DNA of 64,000 nt. It comes from Gallionellaceae bacterium. GTDB lineage: Bacteria > Pseudomonadota > Gammaproteobacteria > Burkholderiales > Gallionellaceae. Positions 9,806 through 18,568 of this stretch are shown piece after piece. The stretch lies in contig DAIDMQ010000033.1 in NCBI GenBank assembly GCA_027448945.1, positions 24,005 through 88,004 of the forward strand, in the 5' to 3' direction. The notes under the pieces were generated by a model. The model was not told the DNA's origin. It worked only from the letters and a program-made list of their open reading frames with translations, and ran no database searches. The translations under genes were made by a program, and so were the position numbers. Each line of letters starts with the position of its first letter. Position 1 is the first letter of the stretch.

Positions 9806-10675
9806 ATGACCTCATTTTTGTTCCCCATTATATTTCGCTGGCTATCCTATCTACCTTTGCCGGTACTGCACCGCTTGGGCGCATGGTTAGGCAGATTGAT
9901 TTACCTCTCCTCAACCGACTATGCCTTGCGAACACGGGAAAATCTGCTTAATGCCAAGTTGCATAACAGCGATCGGGAATACAAAATCCTATTGCAACAG
10001 ACGATAACCGAGGCAGGAAAAAGCATCTTGGAACTGCCTTGGATTTGGCACCGTCCTTTAGATGAAGTCTACGCTGCCGTACGTTCCGTGCATGGCTGGG
10101 AGCACATCGAGTCAGCACTCGCCGCAGGCAAAGGCATCATCCTCCTCACGCCACACTGGGGCTGCTTCGAAATAATAAGTTCATATTGCGGCAAGTCTTA
10201 TGCCATCACCAATCTTTATCGCGCACCCAAACTTGCATGGGTAGAATCCTTCATGCGCAACGGTCGCCAGCGCGGCAAGGCCAAATTAGCGACTGCCGAT
10301 ATAAAAGGCGTGCGCACCCTGTACAAAGCACTCAAGCAGGGCGAGATTATCGGCATGCTCCCCGATCAAGTACCGGGCAATGGTGAGGGCGAGTGGGTGG
10401 AGTTTTTTCATCGCCCAGCCTACACCATGACTCTGGTGGGCAGATTGGCGCAGGGAAGCGGTGCCGCTTTGCTAATGGTCACGGCAGAACGTTTGGCACG
10501 GGGCGAGGGTTACGCCTTGCGTGTTGAACCTTTGCAGTTGGAAGCCGATTTTTCCGTCCCACTCCAGATCAATCGCGCAATGGAGCGTTGTATCGCACTA
10601 GCACCTGCGCAATATCTGTGGAGTTACAACCGCTATAAGGCCCCCAAAGGGGTGGCAACACCGGAACAACAATAA
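9806..10675 (+). CDS. Lipid A lauroyl-type acyltransferase (LpxL/HtrB family), copy 1
   Basis: Inner-membrane acyltransferase that probably adds a secondary acyl chain to lipid A. The protein is 289 residues from the ATG at 9806. I chose that start because the N-terminal hydrophobic anchor (FLFPIIFRWLSYLP) follows at once; a frame extended upstream to 9671 would run antisense through the metK start. The catalytic HX4E is in TPHWGCFE near residue 112, followed by a YRAPK segment. A second family member begins four bases after the stop, so the two form an operon. Which is LpxL-like and which LpxM-like cannot be told from the sequence alone. Confidence 0.88.
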   Translation: MTSFLFPIIFRWLSYLPLPVLHRLGAWLGRLIYLSSTDYALRTRENLLNAKLHNSDREYKILLQQTITEAGKSILELPWIWHRPLDEVYAAVRSVHGWEHIESALAAGKGIILLTPHWGCFEIISSYCGKSYAITNLYRAPKLAWVESFMRNGRQRGKAKLATADIKGVRTLYKALKQGEIIGMLPDQVPGNGEGEWVEFFHRPAYTMTLVGRLAQGSGAALLMVTAERLARGEGYALRVEPLQLEADFSVPLQINRAMERCIALAPAQYLWSYNRYKAPKGVATPEQQ

Positions 10676-10679
10676 AATC

Positions 10680-11549
10680 ATGATGACTCGCATAAGCGTA
10701 TTTATTTTTTGGCTGCTGCATTTTCTACCCTTCCCCGTGCTAGTTGCATTGGGTAATAGCTTGGGTGGCGTGCTGTATCGCATAGCCCATGAAAGACGAA
10801 AAGTCGCCACCATCAATCTGCAACTGTGTTTCCCAGACATGAACGAAGCGGATAGGCAAGCTTTGGTCCTCGCACACTTCAAAATGTTCACCAGAGGCGT
10901 GATCGAACGATGCATCCTGTGGTGGGGTAGCGCACAGCGCATCAATAAGATGATCCGCGTCGAAGGCGTGGAGCATTTCGAAGCCATCAAAGGCCAACCC
11001 GCCATCTTACTCACGCCACACTTTGTCGGTATGGATGCGGGTGGTCAGTGGATCGCCCAGCACACCGATACAGTGTGCATGTACGCCAATCAAAAGAACC
11101 TCTATCTGACCGACCTGCTGCTGAAAAAACGCTCGCGCTTCGGCAATCAAAAGCTCTATTCAAGACAACAAGGCTTGCGTCCTATCCTTAAAGGAATGAA
11201 GGCCGGCATGCCTTTCATCTACCCACCCGACCAAGATCAAGGCATCAAGGATGGCGCCTTTATTCCCTTCTTCGGTGTGCCCGCCGCGACCATGGCCTCA
11301 GTGCCACGCATCGCCCTGATGACAGGCGCCAAAGTTGTACCCAGCATCACCCGCATCCTGCCTAATTGCCAAGGCTATGTGCTGACCTTCTATCCCGCAT
11401 GGAAGAACTTCCCCAGCGGGGATGACATCGCAGACGCGCGACGCATGAACGAATTCATCGAGCAACGCGTACTTGAAATGCCAGAGCAATATTTCTGGGT
11501 GCATAAGCGGTTCAAGACCAGACCGGAAGGTGCGGCGAAATTTTATTAA
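10680..11549 (+). CDS. Lipid A acyltransferase (LpxL/LpxM family), copy 2
   Basis: Second acyltransferase of the pair, 289 residues, with an N-terminal membrane anchor (ISVFIFWLLHFLPFPVLVALG) and the HX4D catalytic motif in TPHFVGMD. Two ATG codons occur in tandem (10680 and 10683) and either could start the protein; no clear ribosome site is visible. It follows copy 1 after four bases. The two proteins are clearly paralogous but diverged around the active site (HX4E against HX4D), which suggests different acyl positions on lipid A. Confidence 0.87.
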   Translation: MMTRISVFIFWLLHFLPFPVLVALGNSLGGVLYRIAHERRKVATINLQLCFPDMNEADRQALVLAHFKMFTRGVIERCILWWGSAQRINKMIRVEGVEHFEAIKGQPAILLTPHFVGMDAGGQWIAQHTDTVCMYANQKNLYLTDLLLKKRSRFGNQKLYSRQQGLRPILKGMKAGMPFIYPPDQDQGIKDGAFIPFFGVPAATMASVPRIALMTGAKVVPSITRILPNCQGYVLTFYPAWKNFPSGDDIADARRMNEFIEQRVLEMPEQYFWVHKRFKTRPEGAAKFY

Positions 11550-11701
11550 GCGACGCAAGCAGGAAGTCATCAGTTGGAGTTGTAACTGCGCGGCATTTTG
11601 TTTTATCCGCTCACCCTAGTCTTCTCCATGCCAGCGGGAAGGGAGCATGTTTTGCTGACGACTGAGGTCTTCCCACTTACAACTGCCCCATAGGAGTACA
11701 A

Positions 11702-13165
11702 ATGAAATATCACGACCTGCGCGACTTCATCGCGCAATTGGAACAACTGGGCGAACTCAAACGGATCAAGACACCAATCTCCACACATCTGGAGATGACT
11801 GAGATCTGTGATCGCGTACTCCGCGCTCAAGGGCCAGCTATTTTATTCGAAAATGTGGTGGGTCACAGCATACCCGTGCTCGCCAATCTATTCGGCACAC
11901 CTCGTCGTGTGGCGCTAGCCATGGGCGAGGAAAATATCGGCGCATTACGCGAAGTCGGCAAGCTACTTGCCTATCTCAAAGAACCCGAACCACCCAAGGG
12001 CTTGAAAGATGCCTGGGATAAATGGCCAGTATTGAAGCAAGTCCTCAGCATGTCACCCAAGGTGTTGAGCAAAGCACCCTGCCAAGACATCGTTTGGGAG
12101 GGTAATGATGTAGACCTAGGCAAGCTACCCATCCAGCATTGCTGGCCCGGCGATGTCGCGCCACTGATTACTTGGGGTTTGGTCGTCACGCGCGGACCAA
12201 ACAAAACCAGACAAAATTTAGGTATCTACAGACAGCAGGTCATCGCACCCAACAAAGTCATCATGCGCTGGCTGGCACATAGAGGTGGTGCACTAGATTT
12301 TCGTGACCATTGCCAGAAACACCCCAGTATCCCATTCCCAGTCACAGTAGTAATAGGCGCAGATCCGGCGACAATTTTGGGCGCGGTCACGCCCGTACCG
12401 GACAGCCTGAGCGAATATCAGTTCGCCGGCTTGCTGCGCGGCGCCAAGACCGAGCTAATCAAGTGCATAGGCAACGAGCTACAAGTACCCGCATCTGCCG
12501 AGATCGTACTGGAAGGCGTGATTCATCCAGGGGAGACCGCGCTGGAAGGTCCTTATGGCGACCATACCGGTTATTACAATGAACAAGATCACTTCCCTGT
12601 GTTCACCATAGAGCGCATCACCATGCGCCGCGAACCCATCTACCACTCGACTTACACGGGCAAGCCGCCCGACGAGCCGGCCATGCTGGGTGTGGCACTG
12701 AACGAAGTCTTCATCCCCTTATTGCAAAAGCAATTCTCGGAAATCGCCGACTTCTACCTACCGCCAGAAGGTTGCTCGTATCGCATGGCCGTGGTGAGCA
12801 TCAAGAAACAGTACCCGGGACACGCCAAACGTGTGATGTTCGGTATCTGGAGCTTCTTGCGCCAATTCATGTACACCAAGTTCATCATCGTGGTGGATGA
12901 CGATATCGACGTGCGCGACTGGAAGGAAGTGATGTGGGCTATCACAACGCGTATGGATCCCGTGCGTGACACGCTGCTAGTGGAAAACACCCCAATAGAC
13001 TACTTAGACTTTGCCAGCCCCGTTTCGGGATTGGGTGGCAAGATGGGTTTGGACGCGACCAATAAATTCCCTACCGAAACCCACCGCGAATGGGGCACGC
13101 CTATCGTGATGGACCCCGCCGTGAAAGCGAAAGTTGATGCAATGTGGCAAGAACTCGGCTTTTAA
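11702..13165 (+). CDS. ubiD: 4-hydroxy-3-polyprenylbenzoate decarboxylase
   Basis: Prenylated-FMN-dependent decarboxylase of ubiquinone biosynthesis. The 487-residue length is typical of bacterial UbiD and the sequence is colinear throughout (begins [19 protein letters not shown]; internal [10 protein letters not shown] and [11 protein letters not shown]). The ATG at 11702 has AGGAG seven bases upstream. It is followed 13 bases later by a strong bidirectional terminator. Its partner ubiX is not in the window. Ubiquinone would feed the respiratory chain represented by ccoN. Confidence 0.97.
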   Translation: MKYHDLRDFIAQLEQLGELKRIKTPISTHLEMTEICDRVLRAQGPAILFENVVGHSIPVLANLFGTPRRVALAMGEENIGALREVGKLLAYLKEPEPPKGLKDAWDKWPVLKQVLSMSPKVLSKAPCQDIVWEGNDVDLGKLPIQHCWPGDVAPLITWGLVVTRGPNKTRQNLGIYRQQVIAPNKVIMRWLAHRGGALDFRDHCQKHPSIPFPVTVVIGADPATILGAVTPVPDSLSEYQFAGLLRGAKTELIKCIGNELQVPASAEIVLEGVIHPGETALEGPYGDHTGYYNEQDHFPVFTIERITMRREPIYHSTYTGKPPDEPAMLGVALNEVFIPLLQKQFSEIADFYLPPEGCSYRMAVVSIKKQYPGHAKRVMFGIWSFLRQFMYTKFIIVVDDDIDVRDWKEVMWAITTRMDPVRDTLLVENTPIDYLDFASPVSGLGGKMGLDATNKFPTETHREWGTPIVMDPAVKAKVDAMWQELGF

Positions 13166-13178
13166 GCTCAGCGTTCAG

Positions 13179-13215
13179 ACGTAAAAAAGCCGGAGCAAGT
13201 CCGGCTTTTTTACGT
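13179..13215. terminator. Bidirectional terminator between ubiD and yfaZ-like gene
   Basis: A 16-base-pair perfect stem (ACGTAAAAAAGCCGGA with its complement) closes a GCAAG loop, with T tracts on both strands. It sits between convergent genes and should stop both transcripts. Confidence 0.9.
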
Positions 13216-13231
13216 CGACACAATCAATAAG

Positions 13232-13804
13232 TTAGAACGACATTCTTACACCAACGTGGAAGCCATCATCGATGATTGCGTTCAGACCAGTGTTCTTTTG
13301 GTTGAACGACACATTGCGATAACCCAAGTACACGGAAGCCTGGGGAATGATTTCATACTCCACACGTGCACCGGTTTGCCAGAAACGATCGGCACCACCA
13401 AAAGTAATAATATTAGGTGACAGATAAAATTCACCTACCACACCCAAGCGGCGCTCTGCTGGAGGAGAGTAACGCACCATACCGCCCAAAGCCAAAGCAG
13501 AAGCGCTGAAATTTGCAGGCCTAACTTTAGCTGTCAGCAGCTTCATCCCCACACCCACGCTCACGCCGGGAGCATTACCGCCAAGGTCATCCTTGACCAT
13601 GATGCCCATCTCGCCCATCAGACTATTCTGCTGCGTGTAAAGCACACCCATACCGAGTTCAGCCTTGCCCATATTCGTTCCGCCCATACCTGCTTTGTAT
13701 TGAAACTGAGCGCTGGTATCACGCAGATTGATATCGACGGAATCCGCATAAGCACTTGCACTGATCGCCAACAATGACACAGAAAAAAGACTCCGTAAAA
13801 ACAT
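13232..13804 (-). CDS. YfaZ-like outer-membrane beta-barrel protein
   Basis: Secreted protein of 190 residues. A signal peptide with cleavage after SASAYA is clear, and the remainder alternates as beta strands ending in GVRMSF with a terminal phenylalanine, the usual outer-membrane signature. The overall pattern, with internal YLSPNIITFG and GYRNVSF, fits the YfaZ family of putative porins. The start is ATG at 13804, because AAGGAG lies five bases upstream; a GTG two codons earlier sits inside that ribosome site. Function in the family is unknown. Confidence 0.75.
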   Translation of the reverse strand: MFLRSLFSVSLLAISASAYADSVDINLRDTSAQFQYKAGMGGTNMGKAELGMGVLYTQQNSLMGEMGIMVKDDLGGNAPGVSVGVGMKLLTAKVRPANFSASALALGGMVRYSPPAERRLGVVGEFYLSPNIITFGGADRFWQTGARVEYEIIPQASVYLGYRNVSFNQKNTGLNAIIDDGFHVGVRMSF

Positions 13805-13810
13805 ATACAC

Positions 13811-14335
13811 TCCTTAAAATCATGAGCCTAAGCTCGGTTATTCCAACTATCGACCGGGAGGATCGCCCTCTATAGACCGACATTCATATGATAGTTCAAC
13901 AATTACACAAAAAATTCTGCCGACTAGACATCGGCATAACGTTACTCTACCACTTTAAAAGATACTCATCGTCGCAACCGATGTAGGATTGAAGGGCTAT
14001 TTGCATTCTGCGGATGGAAACCGGATTTCCAGACCTGCCGGAAAATTATCTGTTTTATGCAAAACACAGTTGGTTTGTGCATCAGGGGAACGCTGCTTGG
14101 TGTGTAAAACCTGCTTGGCTGCAAACGGCCAGGATCCGCCGCTCAAACATTCTGGAAAGCAACCCTCTGAACGACTGCGGCACTTTGGAAACCTGCCGAA
14201 AGTGCAATTCGCACTACTTGGCCAACGCAGCCTGTCATAGATGTTACTTTGCGTGACCGGTCTTAAGATATTAATTGCCGCTCAAATGCCGATTAAGCAG
14301 ACAGGCAGAGCGTCTGCGAGCAGGAAAAGAGTTAG
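13811..14335. other. 525-base gap without a supported gene
   Basis: Left flank of the HxlR/SDR/MDR module. Two overlapping frames of 80 and 83 codons (13989-14256) exist, one with paired CxxC motifs, but neither has a ribosome site or recognisable family. A small hairpin (GCAGAC / GTCTGC) lies near 14299-14319. The texture suggests eroded or accessory DNA. Confidence 0.5.
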
Positions 14336-14781
14336 TCATTTGCCGCCTTTCGGTTCGACCATGCGAATCGGGCGCGTGCCTATCTTTGCTCCCGTGACTT
14401 CATCCACCGCTACAGGTTTGATTTCTACTCCTGTTTCAGCGTCTAGGAAACGCGTCAACTTGCCTCCGCCACGGTGTTGCCGCCCCCACTCGCCAAACAT
14501 AAAGAGCACGGGCAGAAAATCGCGCCCAGCTGCCGTCAGCAGATATTCCTCACGCGGAGGCCGCTCCGAATAGAGCCGTTTTTCCAGCAATCCCTCTTCC
14601 GTCAGCGTTGCCAGCCGCTTGGTTAGGATCGTTGGTGCGATCCCCAAGCTTTTGCGGAACTGGTCGAACCGGGTCAGGCCGGTGAACGCGTCCCGCAGGA
14701 TCAACATGCTCCAGGCATCACCTAGAAAATCCACGCTGCGCGCGATCGGGCAGGGTTCATCAGAGATTTTTTGTCGTCCAT
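14336..14781 (-). pseudogene. HxlR-family transcriptional regulator, apparent N-terminal frameshift
   Basis: Winged-helix HxlR-type repressor. The core frame from GTG at 14734 encodes 132 residues (VDFLGDAWSMLILRDAF, then the helix-turn-helix around IAPTILTKRLATL). In that same frame upstream codons spell DEPCPIARS, the usual family N-terminus with its conserved cysteine, but contain no start codon. An ATG at 14781 begins MDDKK in another frame. The two join if the A6 run (14767-14772) had seven A. So the gene is frameshifted, slips, has a sequencing error there, or starts at the truncated GTG. It is divergent from the SDR gene it likely controls. Confidence 0.75.
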
Positions 14782-14785
14782 ATTA

Positions 14786-14817
14786 AATTGATAGTGACTT
14801 AATTTCGAATTGATAGT
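14786..14817. promoter_or_regulatory. Direct-repeat operator/promoter of the HxlR module
   Basis: AATTGATAGT occurs exactly twice, at 14786-14795 and 14808-14817, with 22 bases between starts, or two helical turns. TTGATA in the first copy and GATAGT in the second could serve as -35 and -10 elements of the SDR promoter (18-base spacer). HxlR of Bacillus subtilis is known to bind direct repeats. The repeats are seen; the role is inferred. Confidence 0.55.
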
Positions 14818-14859
14818 AACACTTAACGACAGACAAACCAACCCACAAGGAGATTTGAA

Positions 14860-15705
14860 ATGAGCATCAAAGATAAAGGTGTTGTCTTGGTTACCGGCGC
14901 CTCTTCGGGCATAGGTGAAGCCACGGCGGTGCGACTGGCCAAAGCCGGTTACAAGGTATACGGCACCAGCAGACGGGCAGCGCCAGCGGGACAGCGATCG
15001 TTCGAGATGCTGGCCCTGGACGTGAACAACGATGAATCCGTCGAGGCCGCTGTCCAAGAAGTGATCAAGCGCGCCGGGCGCATCGACTTGCTGGTGAATA
15101 ATGCAGGCTTCGGTGTCGCGCCAGCCGGTGCGGAAGAGGTCTCGCTCGAACAGGCCAAGGCTATCTTCGAGACGAACTTCTTCGGCGTCCTGCGTGTGAC
15201 CCGAGCCGTTGTGCCGCACATGCGCCGCCAAGGAAGCGGTCGTATCCTCAATATCGGCTCGGTGCTCGGTTTTTTACCCATGCCATACGGGGCGCTCTAT
15301 GCGGCAAGCAAACATGCGATCGCAGGCTATTCCGAATCGCTAGACCACGAATTGCGCACGCGCGGCATCCGTGTTTCGCTCATCGAGCCTGCCTACACCA
15401 AGACACCGTTCGATGCGAACATGCTCGAAGCCGATGAGAAGCTCGATGAATACCAGACGATCCGCGCCGCAGTGAATAGCCGCATTCGCGAGGTGATGGA
15501 AAATGCCCAGCCTCCCAGCATCGTCGCCGATACCGTGCTGAAAGCCGCGACTGCGACCCACCCGAAACTTCGTTACACCCCAGAGGGACTCGCAACCCGG
15601 CTTCGACTCCTACGCCGATTCGCACCTGCCGGACTCGTCGACGCTGCACTTCGCAAGGATCTGCGGCTCGACGCTAACACCCCAGCACACCCCTTCAACA
15701 GTTGA
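14860..15705 (+). CDS. Short-chain dehydrogenase/reductase
   Basis: Classical SDR oxidoreductase of 281 residues. The nucleotide-binding motif TGASSGIGEA is at residues about 12-21, NNAG near 85, the catalytic serine in NIGSVLG and the catalytic YxxxK in YAASKHA. The arginine-rich TSRRAA after strand two suggests NADP(H) preference. The ATG at 14860 has AAGGAG seven bases ahead. It is divergent from the HxlR regulator and followed after 53 bases by an MDR reductase, so the three form a probable inducible redox or detoxification module. The substrate is unknown. Confidence 0.9.
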   Translation: MSIKDKGVVLVTGASSGIGEATAVRLAKAGYKVYGTSRRAAPAGQRSFEMLALDVNNDESVEAAVQEVIKRAGRIDLLVNNAGFGVAPAGAEEVSLEQAKAIFETNFFGVLRVTRAVVPHMRRQGSGRILNIGSVLGFLPMPYGALYAASKHAIAGYSESLDHELRTRGIRVSLIEPAYTKTPFDANMLEADEKLDEYQTIRAAVNSRIREVMENAQPPSIVADTVLKAATATHPKLRYTPEGLATRLRLLRRFAPAGLVDAALRKDLRLDANTPAHPFNS

Positions 15706-15758
15706 ATCTTCAGACGCTGGAAATGACATCCACCATCTCTGAATAGCAGAAAGGAAAC

Positions 15759-16778
15759 ATGATGAAAGCAGCAATTCTGGAACAGTATGGAAAGAAAAGC
15801 AGTGTGCGTATCGGCGAAATGCCGGCGCCTGAACTGCGCGATGATGAAGTGTTGATCCAGGTTCACGCAGCGGGCGTGAACCTGCTGGACTCCAAGATCA
15901 AGAACGGCGAATTCAAGCTCATCCTGCCCTACCGCTTGCCGCTCATCCTGGGGCACGATGTGGCCGGTGTCGTGGTGCGAGTCGGACCGCGTGTGCAGAG
16001 ATTCAAACCGGGCGATGAAGTCTATTCCCGGCCGGACGATTTTCGGATCGGCGCTTTCGCCGAACTCATCGCGGTCAAGGAAGATTCGCTGGCGCTCAAG
16101 CCCAAATCACTCACCATGGAAGAATCTGCCTCTATCCCGCTGGTAGGCTTGACCGTCTGGCAGGCGCTGGTTGAAAAAGCAAACCTCAAGAAAGGACAGA
16201 AAGTCTTCATCCAAGCGGGATCCGGTGGCGTCGGCACATTCGCGATCCAGTTGGCGAAGCATCTCGGCGCTTTCGTCGCGACGACGACGAGCACGGCGAA
16301 CGTGGAGTGGGTCAAGCAGCTCGGTGCCAATATCGTCATCGACTACAAAAAAGACGACTTCGAAAAAGTCCTGCACGGCTACGATGTGGTCTTGCACAGC
16401 CAGGACAGCAAGGCGCTGGAGAAATCCCTGAGTGTACTCAAGCCGGGTGGGAAAATCATTTCGATCTCCGGCCCTGCTGATCCTGCGTTTGGGGAAGAGA
16501 TCGGTGCGTCGTGGTTTGTGAAAGCGGTCATACGCCTGCTGAGCCTGGGCATCATGAGAAAAGCCAAGCTCAGCAACATCAGCTTTTCATTCCTCTTCAT
16601 GAAAGCGAACGGAAACCAGCTGCGCGAGATCACGACACTCATCGATTCCGGTGCCATTCGTCCTGTCATCGATAAAGTGTTTCCGTTCGAATCGATCAAA
16701 GAGGCAATGGAGTACGTTGAAACCGGACGCGCCAAAGGCAAAGTTGTCGTCAATTTGCAAGGAACATGGCCTTGCTGA
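15759..16778 (+). CDS. Quinone oxidoreductase-like MDR family reductase
   Basis: Medium-chain dehydrogenase/reductase of 339 residues: GroES-like N-terminal domain (VLIQVHAAGVNLLDSKI, LGHDVAGVV) and Rossmann domain with GSGGVGTFAIQLAKHLGA. No cysteine-rich structural zinc lobe or catalytic zinc ligands are seen, so it is of the zinc-independent quinone reductase type. Two adjacent ATGs could start it (15759, 15762); AAAGGAAAC precedes them. It is co-directional with the SDR and probably co-transcribed under the HxlR regulator. Confidence 0.88.
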   Translation: MMKAAILEQYGKKSSVRIGEMPAPELRDDEVLIQVHAAGVNLLDSKIKNGEFKLILPYRLPLILGHDVAGVVVRVGPRVQRFKPGDEVYSRPDDFRIGAFAELIAVKEDSLALKPKSLTMEESASIPLVGLTVWQALVEKANLKKGQKVFIQAGSGGVGTFAIQLAKHLGAFVATTTSTANVEWVKQLGANIVIDYKKDDFEKVLHGYDVVLHSQDSKALEKSLSVLKPGGKIISISGPADPAFGEEIGASWFVKAVIRLLSLGIMRKAKLSNISFSFLFMKANGNQLREITTLIDSGAIRPVIDKVFPFESIKEAMEYVETGRAKGKVVVNLQGTWPC

Positions 16779-17155
16779 GAGGGCATTCTGAGACTCGTGG
16801 CGGAATGGTCACTGGATGCTGAACTACTAACGCAAGGAAGGCATCATTCAAGTCCGCTGCCGTTTGCAAAGCGGACTTGCTGAGTTACTTATATTCCGGC
16901 TGAGGCAGAGGACTTGTCAGCCAGCGGCCCCTTGAAATGTCTGCCGCACTTTATGAGCTTGCCACTCAGTCTCTGATGATACGAGCAGCGGTTCAGGGTC
17001 GGTAAGAGCCATTCGAATCCCAAACAAAACTGAAATTGGCCAAGATGCGATTTCCAATCACGAGGTCTGTTCAGGGAGTTGGGCTCAAAGGTTTAGTTCC
17101 AACCTTGGTTTGCATACTGCCGATTGAAGTTACGCTATGCTTTAAATGACCGCAC
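16779..17155. other. 377-base gap without a supported gene
   Basis: Right flank of the HxlR/SDR/MDR module. It holds a 9-base-pair hairpin (AAGTCCGCT at 16850-16858 with AGCGGACTT at 16870-16878) without a T tract. Nothing codes convincingly. Together with the 13811-14335 gap it frames the module, as expected for an inserted block. Confidence 0.5.
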
Positions 17156-18568
17156 TTATTTGGCACTCACTAACCAAGCTATTAATGCATCTTGTGCCGC
17201 CTGTCCTGACGATGCGTTGGCATCATTAATGATAAAGGCGATTGCCCAGCGTCTGCCGGATAGACTACGGACATAACCTGCAATTGATTTTACGTTATCC
17301 AACGTTCCCGTTTTCAAATGCGCTTGCCCGGTTGCCGCACTCTCCCGCATACGATGTTTGGCCGTGCCGTCTACACCCAAAATTGGCAAGGAGGATTGGA
17401 ACTCTGGGGTGTATTTGCTTTGATTGGCTCGGCGCAATACCTCGACCAGATGCCGGGGACTAATGCGTGCGATTCGCGACAGGCCTGCACCATTTTCTAC
17501 TACCAACTCCGGGAATTTCAGGCCTAGTCCAGCCAGCCAAGTTTGCATACGCGCGGCACTGCTACTTGCATCCGCTGCTACGCCATCTTGCCCACTGAGT
17601 GTCAGGAAGACCTGTTTGGCCATGATGTTATTACTAAATTTATTGATGTCGCGTATCAGTTCCGAGAGCGGTGCCGACCTATGCACCGAGTAGGCCGCTA
17701 ATCCTTCCGGGACATTACCCTCTTTGATGTCACCGTGAAATGAACCGCCAAGCTCATGCCACAAAGAACTGAACATCGAGCGAAAATATTGATTGTGTGT
17801 CAACACCGAGAAATGATCATCCGCCTCACCGCAGCTTGCAGGGACTGCGCCTTCCAACACAAAGACATTCCCCTCCAGCCTAGATCTATAAGCATCCGGG
17901 CCATGACAAGGCAATGCTGCCGAGGTGATGATGTGATTCTCTATCTTATAGCCCTCCAACATTGGCTGCAGCAGCGCAATTGTTGCCGCACCATCCGGCA
18001 CCAGGTGCAGATGCATCGCATTGAAATTTAACAGCAGCGCATCTGGTCCAACGTTGTAAGCGCGGGTCGGGTCGTTGTCGAAAGCCACGGGGTCGTACTG
18101 GAATGGTGCGAAATAGCCACGATCCAAAACGATGTCGCCTTGTATCTCACGCAAGCCGCGCTGCCGAAGCTCTCGCAACCACAGCCAAAATTCTTCCATC
18201 GTGAGCTTGGGATCCCCATAACCTTTGAACACTAGATTTCCCTGCAACACGCCGTTGTGCAGCGTGCCATCCAGATAGACCTCCGTCTTCCAGCGGTATG
18301 CGGGCCCCAATATCTCCAGCGCACTCCAAGTTGTAAGCAGCTTCATGGCAGACGCAGGGCTCATCGCCGCATCTCCATGGACACTGAGTAACGGCCGTTT
18401 GCTATCCAACGCTTGCACCACCACGCCCACGCTGTTCAATGGGATCTGCGCACGTTGGAGTTCATCAATAACTGTGGTGGGCAGCTTCACTGCCCAGAGA
18501 TTGCAACTGCACAGCATCAATATCACTGCGCAGAGATGCCTCAGGGTAAGGAATGGTGTGAATTTCAA
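17156..18568 (-). CDS. dacB: D-alanyl-D-alanine carboxypeptidase/endopeptidase (PBP4, S13)
   Basis: Periplasmic penicillin-binding protein that trims peptidoglycan cross-links. The 470-residue precursor has an N-terminal signal peptide (hydrophobic run ending near CNLWA) and the three active-site motifs: SAMK at 73-76, SNN in KFSNNIMAK and KTG in HLKTGTLD. The start is TTG at 18568, overlapping the bioA stop (TTGA). The only nearby ATG would cut into the signal peptide. The four-base overlap means it is translated as an operon partner of bioA, an unexpected pairing. Confidence 0.93.
   Translation of the reverse strand: MKFTPFLTLRHLCAVILMLCSCNLWAVKLPTTVIDELQRAQIPLNSVGVVVQALDSKRPLLSVHGDAAMSPASAMKLLTTWSALEILGPAYRWKTEVYLDGTLHNGVLQGNLVFKGYGDPKLTMEEFWLWLRELRQRGLREIQGDIVLDRGYFAPFQYDPVAFDNDPTRAYNVGPDALLLNFNAMHLHLVPDGAATIALLQPMLEGYKIENHIITSAALPCHGPDAYRSRLEGNVFVLEGAVPASCGEADDHFSVLTHNQYFRSMFSSLWHELGGSFHGDIKEGNVPEGLAAYSVHRSAPLSELIRDINKFSNNIMAKQVFLTLSGQDGVAADASSSAARMQTWLAGLGLKFPELVVENGAGLSRIARISPRHLVEVLRRANQSKYTPEFQSSLPILGVDGTAKHRMRESAATGQAHLKTGTLDNVKSIAGYVRSLSGRRWAIAFIINDANASSGQAAQDALIAWLVSAK

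Noticed and set aside
13989..14256. Two overlapping frames of 83 and 80 codons with CxxC motifs
   Set aside because: There is no ribosome site and no recognised family, and two frames overlap in the same sequence; they may be remnants or chance.
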